NCBI GenBank assembly: GCA_947650285.1
Contig: CANTFL010000174.1
Location: 558,001 to 622,000, forward strand
From: Hyaloperonospora brassicae
Lineage: Eukaryota; Oomycota; Peronosporomycetes; Peronosporales; Peronosporaceae
Length of the DNA stretch: 64,000 bases
Direction of reading: 5' to 3'
This document shows positions 35,985 through 46,512 of this stretch, in pieces. Each line of letters starts with the position of its first letter. The first letter of the stretch is position 1. The position numbers were made by a program, and so were the translations under genes. The notes under the pieces are model-generated. The model made no database searches, was not told the origin of the DNA, and worked only from the letters and a program-made list of their open reading frames with translations.

Positions 35985-38900
35985 ATGTCGGCGCCCACCC
36001 CCCGCAGCGGTCCGCCCGTCGCCGCTGCCGCTACGGCTACAGACCCCCACACTGCCGCCGCGAGCGTCGACCCCACGCACACCGCACTGGACTTTTACAT
36101 GGACCTCCAGTCGCCGCCCGCGCAGTCGCAGTCCATGCGCCTGCGCCTGCGCCCACGCGCGTCCAGTGCCCACTCGTCGACGCTCTCGCGCGCCACTGCC
36201 GAACAACTGCGTCGGCGCGTGGCGCGTGTGCAGCGCCGCCACCGCCGCCCCAAAGAGCGGCGCGTGTTCCAGCGGCGGCTGCAGTTGGCCGTGCGCGTGG
36301 CTGTGGGTGTGCTCGTGGCGGGCGTCGTGCAGACCCACGGCACGGACCGCGAGTGGCTCTTCTTGCCGGCGAGTTACTACCTCGGGGGCCTCACGGTCGC
36401 GTCCATGATGGTCATCTACGCGGCGGCGTTCACGGTCGGCGGCGTGCTCGAGCAGGTGTGGCAGGTGGACGTGGGCGTGGCCATGGCGCTGCTGTACAAC
36501 TTGGCCGTGTTCGCCTGCGTGCCCATGCACCAGGAGGAGCTCTACACCGTGTCGAAGAACCTCAATGGCTCGACGTACTACGTGAGTGTGCGCGACTGGG
36601 GCGTGACGCTGCCGCTGCTCGCGCTGTTTACGCTCGTGGTGCTGCTGCTGCCGATTGTACGGTATTGTAAGCTGTGGTGGGGGGCTGTCGTAGTAGGGGC
36701 TGTGGGACTAAGTGGGGATGGTGGGGGCTGTGTGGGGTGTATGGTGTGTTGGACGCTGTTTCGTAGCAACGGAATGTCAAGAAATTTGCCGTGGGCACAA
36801 ACTTGTACTTCAGTACGTTGCTGTGGGGACTCTGTACGGGAGATGGGGAGCGGGAGGGACGAGGGACGACTGACGGGGATGCTGATGCTGTTGTTGCTGC
36901 TATTGTTGCTGTTGTGATTGTTGTTGCTTGTTGTGGTTGCTTGTTGTGGTTGTTGTTGTTGCTGCTGGTTGGGTGGGTGGGTTGTCGATTGTGCTTGTCT
37001 CTGGATGCAGCATTGACACTTGTGAACCCGATGAATCCAATCTTCACGGCTTTGCTCAAAGACAGCACGGACGGCAACAGCTACTATGGCACAAGGAAAC
37101 TGCTTGAGCAGTTGGCGATTTACAGCGCAGTTGGCGTCGCAGGTACCTTCATATCACTTGCGACAATGATCCTGCCTTTCCCAATCTTGTACGTCGGATA
37201 GCATCAGCACGTGCTTTGACAATGTCCGCTTGCGCATCCCCCGCGCGCTAACTTTATTTCCTGCCACGGTCTCGTGTTAGTGCAATGCAGAAGCTGCGGC
37301 GACACATGGCAGCATCGCCGCACGATATCCGCGATATACTGAACTTGATTGTCGACACGTACTGCTTCCGTGCGAAGGATATCAAGAAAATGGACTTTTT
37401 CAAGCTGCGACTTGATCGGCTACTCGAAAATGCACACGAGCGTCTCGCGATAATGGAGTCGCTACTGAGCGACTGCTGGTGGGAAGAGCTGGTGGGGTTT
37501 GGCGTCTGCTTCCACTTCAACAAGACCGTTGCCAAGCAGCTTGTCAGGTTGTATGCAAAGCTCCTCACCGACTTGCACGTGATGAAATTTGCTATCGAAG
37601 CAGAGACTTGCCACTGGACGCATGTCGTACTGCTTAAGAAACTGCAGACGCGGTTCTACGTGCTACAAGTCGAAGCAAATGATCTGCTTGAGGACATCTC
37701 GCTCAAGATCGTTCACTCGTCACGCAGTAAGATTTGCTCTTTTTGTGTTTGTTCTGTTGCGCTGAGCTAACACAACGCGGCTATGTGGGTCAGGTATGTC
37801 TTCACCAAAATTCGCTAGTCTCAAGCAGGCACTCGAACAGCTGATGGGGAAGTACACGATGCTGTACGGTAACTTGCTCTCAGCAGATGTCCATACAGCA
37901 GATGATGTGGGAAAGACGATGCCCCTCAACGTGTTCGTGTACTCGTTTCACGTCTTGGCGATCTCGTTGCTGGACTTTGAAGGCACGTTCAATGGAAAGA
38001 ACTTTTCAACCCATTACCGCGTCAAGAACTTTCTCAAGCTAGCAGGCCGAAGCTTGCTGCACCCTTTCAACTACCCGCGTCGTCTCATCATCTTCGCCTT
38101 TCGGACGACGCTCGCCATCTTGATCGGAATTTGCTGCGCGACCTTCATCTTCGCATTCAGCTCTACTGCACCGACAGCCATTGCAATGGTTGCGGACGAT
38201 AACATTGGCGGGACCTATGGCAACACGGTCAATCGCGTCGGAGGGTTGGTAGCTGGCACAGTCGTTCCGTCCGTCTTGAGCTTCTTTGTGTGCAAAGTCG
38301 CGGACGACGCCGTGTACAATACGCTGAACAACATTGTGCTCTTCGTGTGGACGGTAGGGTCCATGTATGTGTATTTTTGCGGTCGCTACATGGCGCTCGC
38401 AGGAATGACATCAGCTTTCATGGCTGCATCGGTGCTGCTCGACCACGGGTGCCGAACGACGGCGTCTTCCACGACAGTGTCGTACGCAAGCCTCACTCAA
38501 AATGCGTTGGGCATTCTCATTCTCATGATCGTGGAAATCGTGATATACCCTCGCAGCTCACACGGACTACTTCGAAGCAACATCCAGCAGCTATTGACGC
38601 AGTACCGCGAGGTCTTTCACGATGTGTTTCGCCACCACATTGCGTACAACCGACCGACGTTAGTTTCCCCGGGACCTCTCACTGAAGAGGACATTGATAC
38701 CGCAAACGCCCTGCTTGGCCGCACTCAGGTGAAAGCGTTGATAAAGCAGCTAAAAACTGCGATTCCAGAGCTGCTGAAGACTCAAGCGAAACTCGTAGAT
38801 GACTCTGCGATGGAGCCGAGTTTGTGGAAACCGCCATTTTCCACGTCAAAGTACACGAAAGTCTTAGCTGTGTGCCGCGACCTTCTCGACAGGATAGACG

Positions 38901-40090
38901 TTCTTGTCGACCTCATCGAATGGCACGAGAGCCGGCGAAGCAGCGGACAAGACCGGATCTTGCGACGTCGACACCAAAGCCAGATCGATGCCGAATGCAC
39001 CGCAGCATTTACTGCAGCTCAGGAACCTCCCTCTCCGACGTCAGTAGCCGTCGCAGAAATGGTGAGCAAAGTCACGGAGGACTGTTCGTCTCCATTGCAG
39101 TCGCCGTCGTCACCAGCGCCCAATGTGACCACCACTTCCCCTGCAGTAGCAAAAATCAAGTGGGACCAGAGTTTGGCAGTCGTGGGGGCCGGTGTCGAAG
39201 AGGCGTTTGAGACTCTCGCGACTTTGTTCGGAGAAGAGTTTGCCGGCTCCAATGCTGAAGACCACGCAATCTATCTGCAGATGAAAGAAGCCTTTCGGAT
39301 TGCTGATGTGCACCGTCGTGGAGTCGTTGATGTCTCGGAGCTCGGTATTTTGCTCGAGAAACTGATGCCATACTCGGGTAGCCAGGGAATCGGAGGAATG
39401 GACCAATACGTTGACGAATTCATGCGGCTAGTGGATAAGGACAACGACGGCAAAGTTTCGTTCAACGAGTTCATGCAGGCCCTGAACGACGGCTTTCGAC
39501 TGGAGCTCGAGATTTACGATGAAAAGCCCCAAGTTTCGATACCAGACGCGGTGAGTGGATCTGCTGCATCCCGGCTCACTCGCATAGGTAGCACTCGCTC
39601 GCTCCGTAAGAGTTCGTATCTGCGCAGCTCGCTTCATTCGACTCCACTCGACGAATCCGTCGAGGACCCCTCAACCCCTGGAACGAAAAAACGGCTGACG
39701 ACTAAGTCACCGCCAGCTCCAAGGGATTCCCGTCCCCAACAATCGTCCAACTTTGTCGACCTGACAGCATTCGAGACATCAAAGCTCGCATCGACAACTT
39801 TTGACAAAGTTGGACAGACGTTGAAGCTAAGCCGGAGGTATCGATTTCGCGGACTGTCTTCAGCCAGTGAAAGCTCTGCACCCGAAGCGCTGCTCAATGT
39901 CGAGGCCTTTACTCTCACGGAAGCCGCCGCAGCGCTGAAACAGAGCTACGGGGAGTGTCTGCTCGGGTACGTGGACGACCACAGCAAACGTGTGACAATG
40001 GAGGACTTTATTGTCATGAGCTGCGTGATCAGCACTTGCGAAAACGTTGCCGAAAACTTGACGCGCTTGAGCACATTGGCAGCTTCCTGA
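35985..40090 (+). CDS. FUSC/ALMT-like membrane protein with EF-hands
   Basis: Predicted five exons (35985-36656, 36767-36833, 37011-37188, 37281-37726, 37794-40090) give 1219 residues in one frame. All introns are GT-AG, and three donors read GTACGG, GTACGG and GTACGT. Exon 1 encodes a polar N-terminus and a first set of hydrophobic helices (about residues 100-224). Exon 5 encodes a second set: LIIFAFRTTLAILIG, then DNIGGTYGNTVNRVGGLVAG, LFVWTVGSMYVYFCG. The pattern of two helical bundles with soluble linkers resembles the fusaric-acid-resistance-like (FUSC) and plant malate-channel (ALMT) fold. Near residues 945-1020 is an EF-hand pair; the second loop, DKDNDGKVSFNE, is canonical, the first is imperfect, which suggests calcium control. 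The substrate is unknown. The start was chosen at 35985; an in-frame stretch upstream lies in the 40-bp repeats. Confidence 0.8.
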
Positions 40091-40888
40091 GTGGCTTTCG
40101 TCCTGCACGTGTCGTCCGATGATACCTGCAGTAGCCCCACGCGTTTTGCTCCGGGTCATCATGTCAGCGTCTTGTAGCAAAGCTGGGCTAGAAGCAGCGC
40201 ACGAACGCACACTCGAGTTGCCGCCAGCTTCGACTTGAAACGAAGTGGTAATCGACGACCGAGCAAATGCCCGGAATGCGAACGGTTCTTGTTGACATGG
40301 ATGTTGGAGATCCACCTCTCCTTCTTTGCTGTCTTTTTCGTCACACTCTTGTAACGCTACAAACTGCTGCGCGCAGACCTACACAACGTGGAGGTGAGCT
40401 ATACATCGACTTCGTGTAGAGGCCAAGTCTCGACGGCAACAGCGTCTATGGCGATGACCTATTGGAACATGACTGAGAGCCAAAGGCAAAGCCTCTGGCG
40501 ATACAACGTGCTCGTTGCGTCGACGCATCATACGCACGATGTGCGCATCACGAGTCGACCGTCCCGCTGCATTATCAGTGCTCGCAAAATGATCAAACGG
40601 TTCAGTCGCGCAATCTTCGAACATCCAGGCAGCCTCGAACCCCAACAATTGCTTGCACAAGATACCTGGAACCCGACAGCGTTCGTGCCCAAGACGTGGC
40701 GCTGGCCGTCCTGTGCTTGATAGACACATTCCTTGCAACAGCGACAGGTTCGAGCACTGATTCGCTCTGCCCCTCGGTACAACAATAGACGCGACTTGCA
40801 CGACACAATACGACGAGTGTGGCGGTTCAGGCCACAGCAAACACATTGACACGAGACGAATCGATCGCGCTGGCTCGGTGCTCGGAAT
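40091..40888. other. Intergenic spacer between convergent genes
   Basis: This 798-bp gap lies between the 3' ends of two converging genes. The frames seen (40388-40720 plus, 40379-40852 minus) have no recognisable motif and probably cover 3' untranslated sequence. Confidence 0.45.
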
Positions 40889-42949
40889 TCACAGCAACAT
40901 TGGCTGCTGGGCATACGAGTGATTCACAAGCAGACTCACTGCCACTTCGAACGTAGTAAGATAGTAGCCAAGCTCCCCATTGATGTCTTGAGGGTCGCAC
41001 ATCACCCGCAGAAACTCGCGCGTGATCAGCAGCTGCGACATGTTGCTCATGACCAGCACAAACAAGTGCACCGAAATAAACTCGTCCGTCGTCATTGACG
41101 GCCGCAACACCATGTCCAGCTCATCAATAGAGGACACGCTGCTCGTCGTGTCGATCGACGACGAACAAGACGGTCCACATGTTTGGAAAATCGCCCCCGC
41201 CGCACGCGCCAAACACTTCAGCTTGTCCAGCGGTAGCGCATACTCATTCACACGGCGCAGCTCACGACGTGCGTCCTCCCAATCGTTGCCAGACTCCGCT
41301 GCAATATGAGACGGCACGCCGAAAAACGACTGCGGCTTCGTTTGCAGCATCTTGATCTTATTTTTCAGCGCCAGCTCCTCGTCCCAGTCCGTCAGCGTGT
41401 GCAATGCTTCGAGCACATGATCTTCCAGCGCCACGAGCACGCGCTGCTGCACAAAGCCGCACACTGCGTGCTTCACCTCGTCGAGGAACTCGTAATAGTC
41501 CGACTCGGAGCGCTCCAGCCGCGCGACAGCAAGTTGGCCCAGCAGCACTTGGTCCTGCAGCATGTCGCGCGTAATGTCGCCCATCTTGCTCGCTATAGAG
41601 TCCAACAGCGTTCGTGCTTTGCGCTTCGACAGGAACGCGCGCTTGTCGTCCACGTACGTCTGCGTCAGTGCGCGCACAAACGACTCGCACGCGCGCGGGA
41701 CGCGATGGTCCGACGCTGCAAAGAGCGACGCCACCAGGTGCGACGCCATGACGTCGTTCGTGCGGCAAATGCACGTGTCGGGCCGCCGACTCAGCGCTCC
41801 GCAATGCCGTTGCACGTCCACAAACTCCTGCAGCGACAGCACCGCCTGCAGCCGTCGCGGCCCCAGCGGCACCGGCGCGACCAGCGCCGCAGTCTGCCGC
41901 AAGAACGCGTCAAACAGCACGCGCCGCTGGGCGTTGAGCGTCGCGCCGCGGAACGCAAAGCGCACCGTCGGCAGCCGAAAGCGCTGCAGCCCCCGAAACG
42001 CGCCCCAGAGTGGCCGCTTGACGGGCGCGTGCTCGAGGCCCACGCGCTGCACGTGCGCGACAAAGCACGTCATGTCCTCGAGCGTCTTGTCGAGTTCCCA
42101 GCGCTGCTGCGTCTCGGCGTCCGACACTTTGAGGCGCACGCGCACGCGGTGCTGCACCGACTCGACGCTCGCGACGCGCACGACCAGAGCGTAGCGCAGA
42201 CGCGCGTCGGCGTAAGCGCTCGACGGGTCGGACCGCGCGGGCGGTAGAGCGCCGTCGCCTGGCGCTGAGAACGGCTTCGCGCCGTCGAAGCGGCGACAGC
42301 GACACACGGGAGCGACTGCTTCAATCGCCGTCATAGTCGGCATCTGAGTCGGCGTCAGCATCTGAGTCGGCGTCAACACCAAAGTCATTTTCTGAGTCGG
42401 CGTCGATTTCTGAGTCGGCGTCGGCATCTGAGTCGGCGTCAACACCAAAGTCGGTTTCTGAGTCGGAGTGAATTTCTGAGTCAGGTTCTGAGTCGCGTCG
42501 TCGACGGCACGAGCATAGGCGACTGCCACGTCGTCGTCCACGTCGCCGTCGAAACGGTCTCTGCTATCGCCTCGTCTGCGGCCTACGCGGTGGGGCGGAG
42601 CGCAGAGGCCAATGGAATGGGACTGGGCGGAGCTGCTCGCGGGCGGCGGAAGGGGGTACGTCTGGTCAGGTTGCGCGAAGGTGGCCGTCAGGCGGCATTC
42701 CCGTCGGGACGCGGCGACCGACTGCGGCGCGCGCTGCTCGACATCGACGAGAGGGCCGACAGCGTCGGTGCGGTCGAGCGGCAGGTCGGCGCCCTGCGCG
42801 TCAAAGCGGCGCGACAGCGACGCCCGAGGCGCGGAGTGCATGCGGAATGTCGCGCGAACGTGGGGAATGTCGCGCGAACGTGGGGAATGGCGGACTGAAC
42901 GAGGCCGAGTGCGCGCGCGTCGTGACAGAAGGTGCCCGCGCGACAACAA
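40889..42949 (-). CDS. PX domain and VPS9 domain protein (Rab5 GEF-like)
   Basis: A single-exon frame of 686 codons. Residues about 250-385 look like a PX (phosphoinositide-binding) domain: a beta-rich start (LRYALVVRVASVES), a basic FRGLQRFRLPT block and a helix ending VLSLQEFVDVQ. The C-terminus (about 560-680) fits a VPS9 domain: TTDEFISVHLFVLVMSN followed by GELGYYLTTFEVAVSLL, close to the conserved D-LP and GE-GYYLT- signatures. VPS9 proteins load Rab5-type GTPases with GTP on endosomes, and the PX part would target the membrane. Residues about 155-205 are low-complexity TPTQ/TQK repeats. An alternative start at Met37 (42841) is equally plausible, because the first 36 residues include an 18-bp tandem repeat. 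Confidence 0.75.
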   Translation of the reverse strand: MLSRGHLLSRRARTRPRSVRHSPRSRDIPHVRATFRMHSAPRASLSRRFDAQGADLPLDRTDAVGPLVDVEQRAPQSVAASRRECRLTATFAQPDQTYPLPPPASSSAQSHSIGLCAPPHRVGRRRGDSRDRFDGDVDDDVAVAYARAVDDATQNLTQKFTPTQKPTLVLTPTQMPTPTQKSTPTQKMTLVLTPTQMLTPTQMPTMTAIEAVAPVCRCRRFDGAKPFSAPGDGALPPARSDPSSAYADARLRYALVVRVASVESVQHRVRVRLKVSDAETQQRWELDKTLEDMTCFVAHVQRVGLEHAPVKRPLWGAFRGLQRFRLPTVRFAFRGATLNAQRRVLFDAFLRQTAALVAPVPLGPRRLQAVLSLQEFVDVQRHCGALSRRPDTCICRTNDVMASHLVASLFAASDHRVPRACESFVRALTQTYVDDKRAFLSKRKARTLLDSIASKMGDITRDMLQDQVLLGQLAVARLERSESDYYEFLDEVKHAVCGFVQQRVLVALEDHVLEALHTLTDWDEELALKNKIKMLQTKPQSFFGVPSHIAAESGNDWEDARRELRRVNEYALPLDKLKCLARAAGAIFQTCGPSCSSSIDTTSSVSSIDELDMVLRPSMTTDEFISVHLFVLVMSNMSQLLITREFLRVMCDPQDINGELGYYLTTFEVAVSLLVNHSYAQQPMLL
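42336..42490 (-). repeat. Coding minisatellite (TPTQ repeats)
   Basis: The unit TCTGAGTCGGCGTC recurs about eight times with small linkers at 18-30 bp spacing, all in frame. It encodes repeated TPTQ-M/K peptides in the PX-VPS9 protein. Unequal exchange would change the length of this linker. Confidence 0.85.
42843..42895. repeat. 18-bp tandem repeat at the gene 5' end
   Basis: GGAATGTCGCGCGAACGTG is repeated in tandem about two and a half times. It overlaps the possible N-terminus of the PX-VPS9 gene, which makes the start choice uncertain. Confidence 0.8.
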
Positions 42950-43428
42950 TTGGTTTGGCCGTCTGGCAGTCGAGTCGCTCGTTGTTCTGATTCCAGGTGG
43001 TGGTGGTGTACTTATTCGGGGGTGACATGCTCTTGTTGCCGATGATGGTCTTCTGCCTGACGGTTGTTTTTTTCTGGTATTATTCGTGGCTTGTTTTAAT
43101 CACTGGTGGTGGTGGCGGTGGTGTTTTGATCACTGGTGGTGGTGGTGGTATTGTTTTGATCACTGGTGGTGGTGGTGGTGGTGGTGGTATTGTTTTGATC
43201 ACTGGTGGTGGTGGTGGTGTGGTGTTGCGAGCGCTGTCCTACTGTGGGAACGGAGGCCGTGATTGAGTGAAGGCATAACTGAGCGATCAAGCAAACGGCA
43301 GCATATGGAGACTGAAAAACGAGTTGCAGCACAGGAGAAGGCAACGAACGACCGTACCGACGACTCGACGATCGCGTCCTGCGTTGTCGGGATCAGGAAC
43401 GTGGTTGCTGCCCACCTCGTTGCACCAT
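42950..43428. other. Spacer with GGT microsatellite
   Basis: No gene. It holds a TTTTGATCACTGGTGGTGG-type repeat at about 43096-43225: four or more units of ATTGTTTTGATCACTGG with variable GGT runs. Open frames here are repeat artefacts. Confidence 0.6.
43096..43225 (+). repeat. Compound repeat TTTTGATCAC + (TGG)n
   Basis: The motif TTTTGATCACTGG followed by TGG runs of different length occurs at least four times in tandem. Confidence 0.85.
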
Positions 43429-43529
43429 GTTTTTTCCATGCTTTGACCAGCTTTCGACCAGCCGTTTGCTGCCCACCTTTTTCCAGCAAACGGCTGGACG
43501 AAAGCTGGTCAAAGCATGGAAAAAACCAT
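43429..43529. repeat. Long-stem palindrome (about 43-bp arms)
   Basis: The left arm reads TTTTTTCCATGCTTTGACC, then AGCTTTCGACCAGCCG, then TTTGCTG. The right arm is its reverse complement with one mismatch (GCTGGACGAAAG for GCTGGTCGAAAG). The arms are separated by about 12 nt (CCCACCTTTTTC). If transcribed, it would fold into a near-perfect hairpin. It is not part of a recognised element. Confidence 0.85.
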
Positions 43530-44001
43530 TGCCAGATGTGGCCCAAGGCGACAGTTGTCCCGTGGCCGCTGTGTTCCTGGCACGACGCGCAGTACGTGGC
43601 GCCAAGCACTGACTGCTGTTTACTCGATAGCCAGAATACACACACGCAGAGAGAGCTGCCCACGTGGCTGCCGTGCTCTATCCTTCCACCACTACTCGCG
43701 CACATGTTTTTTTTTCAACGCGGTGGTGCTCGCGTATGATAGAGCCCCTGACACCTTCTTGGTCGTCCATGCGACAGAGAGACTGTACTCAAGCACACAG
43801 CTTTGCACCACGTCGTAGCGACAACGACCGCAGGATCTACGACGCCAGTCGAAACAAGGCCACCGCCACCCACGTCTTGGACGACAAGAGACCAGGTGTC
43901 GGTTTGGTCACCATCTTACACGTCGGGCACGACCGTCTTTCCCTGCAACGTGGCGAATTCTTTGATCAAGATCGGCGGCGAGCCACGTCGGCTGAAGACA
44001 G

Positions 44002-44032
<31 letters not shown>

Positions 44033-44094
44033 AAGGTATGTTTCCGTGCGTGGCCAGTGAGTGCGGCTGCTCTCCATTGCACGGATTGAGAAAG
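43530..44094. other. Spacer, no gene recognised
   Basis: Only unsupported frames. A (CT)n and (TTTC)n tract lies near 44000-44035. Confidence 0.4.
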
Positions 44095-44099
44095 CGACA

Positions 44100-44487
44100 T
44101 GTAACGGGGCAGCCCGTTACATGATATTGTCACTTAAGGAAAGTGACAATAAAGAATATAAGATGGATATTCTTTAAACAATATCACCAAAGTGGTGATA
44201 TTGAAGGGTCGACCAAAGGGTCTGTTCATTGGTTGATATCGTGATGATATCAACCCACCAATCGCCGCAAGACGCGCGCAATGAGTGGTGACGAGACGTC
44301 ACCATACATGCAGTTATATTAGTATAATTGAATTAAGTCAAACGAAGAGACAGTAGTTTAAAGACTTAATTTATTAATATAACAGTTCTACTTTTACCCT
44401 ACCTACGCTTCCTCGCTCGCCACGTGTACGTCCGTCGGGGCACCCAAATCCCTTGCGTTAAGTTACGCAAGGGTGTGCCCCGTTACA
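44100..44487 (+). repeat. Solo LTR with perfect target-site duplication
   Basis: 388 bp, TGTAACGGGGC to GCCCCGTTACA, flanked on both sides by CGACA (44095-44099 and 44488-44492). It is the reverse complement of the LTR family at 25414 and 33008, so it was inserted in the opposite orientation. Hairpins: 44126-44135 with 44141-44150; 44179-44189 with 44193-44203; and 44450-44458 with 44465-44473. Probably left by LTR-LTR recombination. Confidence 0.95.
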
Positions 44488-44492
44488 CGACA

Positions 44493-45088
44493 GGTCTAGA
44501 GCCTGTAGCTCGCATACACACGCAAGCACCCACGCGATTAGACGAAAAGCCATTGATCCAATATGTTACAGGATCTTATCGCTCGTCTCACTTCTCTGGA
44601 CTGGACTACTTGTATCCAAGGACAAGTGCGCGGGCCAGAGTTACCTCTTCTCTCTCGAAGCAAAAAGCTACCGTTTACTCTTGCGCGACGCCACCAGTAC
44701 ACGTGTGTACTTCAGGACAGCTCACTTGTGACACCACTGCACTTGACGTCGTTTCCTTGGTCAACATGGTGCTGTCGCGTAATGGGATAGCACACGTCAC
44801 AAGAGTCGTAAAGCAGGTAGAAAGCATGGGCTCGTCGAGCAGGTTTTTCCCACCTTGACAGAAATCCATGTTTTATGTGGGCAGCTCAACGGAAGAACAA
44901 GTTCTATAAACAAGTTGGCTGACGTTGTTTCGTACTGTGTCAGCAGCTCAACTATTTGAGCAGCTACTGACAATTATGCAGCGCATACGATTGGAGCTTC
45001 TTGTACCAGCTTTTCAGCGTTTAGTATAGCTGGAAGTGTCCCTAACAGGGACCGTCTTGATGTTTGTGAGACCGTTCGGCACCACGTG
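44493..45088. other. Spacer, no gene recognised
   Basis: A 144-codon frame (44424-44858) runs out of the LTR and is not a credible gene. The effector-module similarity may reach into this stretch, but its partner at copy C lies beyond the window end. Confidence 0.4.
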
Positions 45089-45415
45089 GCCGACAGCTGA
45101 GATGATGGATTGAGTGATCGACTACTTAGAGCGACACTGAAGCGAGCGAGGTCGACATTCTCTGCATCGTTAAGGACATGAACCTGGTCAGAAGCATACC
45201 CATACTTGACGCGGAAGGCGCGAAGAGCTGCTAAAATGGACACACGACGGCCATCGAGATATTAGGCCAGAAATGAAGAGAACTGAGTTTGCAATGCACA
45301 CACTCGATGCTCAACTGTCAAAGTTCGAGACCAAGTACAAAGCTAGCGCAAGCGCAAAGACTGTGTATATCAAATCAAAGAATAAGAGTCGGTGACCACG
45401 TTGCTCTACCTCATC

Positions 45416-46141
45416 TTACACAATCACCCTCAGGGCAACTGCTTTTCTGCGGCCTGCGAAAGTTCTAGCCCCCCCCGACAGTGGCATGGCCTCTTCGGAC
45501 TGCTTCTTCCCCGAAAATGCCTTTAAGTCCCCTCCAGCGGTCGTCGTCCGCACACCACCTTTCCGGGCAGCTTCCTTAGCTAACGGTGCCAGTTCAACGT
45601 TTTTTTTATGCAGTAACTCAAACATGTCAAGTCTATCTTTTGGCCCACGACTCATATTCGCCTTCTCCATAAATTTGAGCGCCTCCAGGAATTCTTTAGT
45701 CTGTAAGATGTCATAAGGAGAGCTTTTGTCATCCTGCTTCTGCGACCTCTTCGCCTTTTTCCACTTTTCCACTAGTTTGTCGATCTCGAAATGCATGCTC
45801 TTCTCTACTGCAGCTCTTTCGTTCGCCAGACGAGCTGCTTCCACTCTAGCAGCTTTAGCGTTTGCTTTCTGCAGACGAGCGGCTCGCCTCTGCGCTCTCA
45901 CTTTCGACAGGTTATACGTTGACGTTGAGAACATCTTGCCGAAGAAGCTCTTCAAGTAGGCAGTGAAACTTGGAGGAAATAAAGAACGGCTTTCTTCGTC
46001 GATGGCGGTCCCACGTGATGGATGGACGTCGCCAGCAGAGACATCCGTCTCGTCGTCATCGAGTGCGCGGGCTTGCAGCAGACCCACGTCGAGCGCCAAG
46101 ACAATGACGACAGACAGGAGCACTGCGTGGAGAAGACGCAT
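45416..46141 (-). CDS. Secreted effector-like protein, intact copy B
   Basis: A 241-residue frame starting at the internal Met (46139-46141), which begins a classic signal peptide (MRLLHAVLLSVV..., cleavage near residue 24-26). The longer upstream frame has no signal sequence and overlaps the promoter-like block, so I prefer this start. The mature part has an acidic stretch and an EER-like DEESR (residues 48-52), but no RXLR; RGTA sits where RXLR would be expected. The rest is Ala/Lys/Arg-rich, probably helical (about 80-150), and ends with a tail shared with copy C (KQSEEAMPLSGG ... LRVIV). It is likely an oomycete secreted protein acting outside the cell or in the host; its target is unknown. 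Confidence 0.75.
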   Translation of the reverse strand: MRLLHAVLLSVVIVLALDVGLLQARALDDDETDVSAGDVHPSRGTAIDEESRSLFPPSFTAYLKSFFGKMFSTSTYNLSKVRAQRRAARLQKANAKAARVEAARLANERAAVEKSMHFEIDKLVEKWKKAKRSQKQDDKSSPYDILQTKEFLEALKFMEKANMSRGPKDRLDMFELLHKKNVELAPLAKEAARKGGVRTTTAGGDLKAFSGKKQSEEAMPLSGGARTFAGRRKAVALRVIV

Positions 46142-46174
46142 TGCTCGCGAGTGGAACTTGAGGAGTGACGGGGG

Positions 46175-46195
46175 CAGAGCAAATGTGGGAATGGC
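46175..46195 (-). promoter_or_regulatory. Putative Inr/FPR-like core promoter, copy B
   Basis: The same block as at 18366-18386, 34-54 bp before the start codon on the minus strand. Confidence 0.4.
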
Positions 46196-46512
46196 AAAGT
46201 AGGAGCTCTGAGAAAGTCCGACGCAGTGCGGCCGTCGTCCGTCGTGCAGTCCGATCGCTGCATTCGGCACGTGCTTTCTGTTGTTCGGACGTATGATCGG
46301 AAGTAGCAATGGGCAACGACCGTCTGTTTACTTTAGTATGCAGTTGAGAATGTCGAGAGAGCCGAAAGTGCGGCTCCGTGGAGACGGCCTTTTCTACGGA
46401 TGTCTGGATAGCATCTGCAGGGCACAAACGAGACGAGAAGTAGCCGCAGTCGGTCACAAATGCATGAACACCGCCCTCCCAATCGGTGACTGGGCAACAT
46501 CTGTAGCGCACT

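Noticed and set aside
41306..42247. 313-codon plus-strand ORF inside the PX-VPS9 gene
   Set aside because: It is antisense to a gene with recognisable PX and VPS9 motifs and is Arg/His/Ala low-complexity, typical of a shadow frame in GC-rich coding DNA.
42997..43266. 89-codon Gly/Val-rich ORF
   Set aside because: It is a translation of the GGT microsatellite and has no coding support.
45142..45243. ORF start MSILAALRAFRVKYGY conserved in copies B and C
   Set aside because: The start codon is GTG, there is no signal or domain, and the stretch is conserved only because it lies in the duplicated module.
46142..46309. Longer effector start (MLLPIIRPNN) in copies A, B and C
   Set aside because: It would bury the signal peptide 56 residues inside the protein and run across the promoter-like block; the internal Met gives a normal secretion signal.
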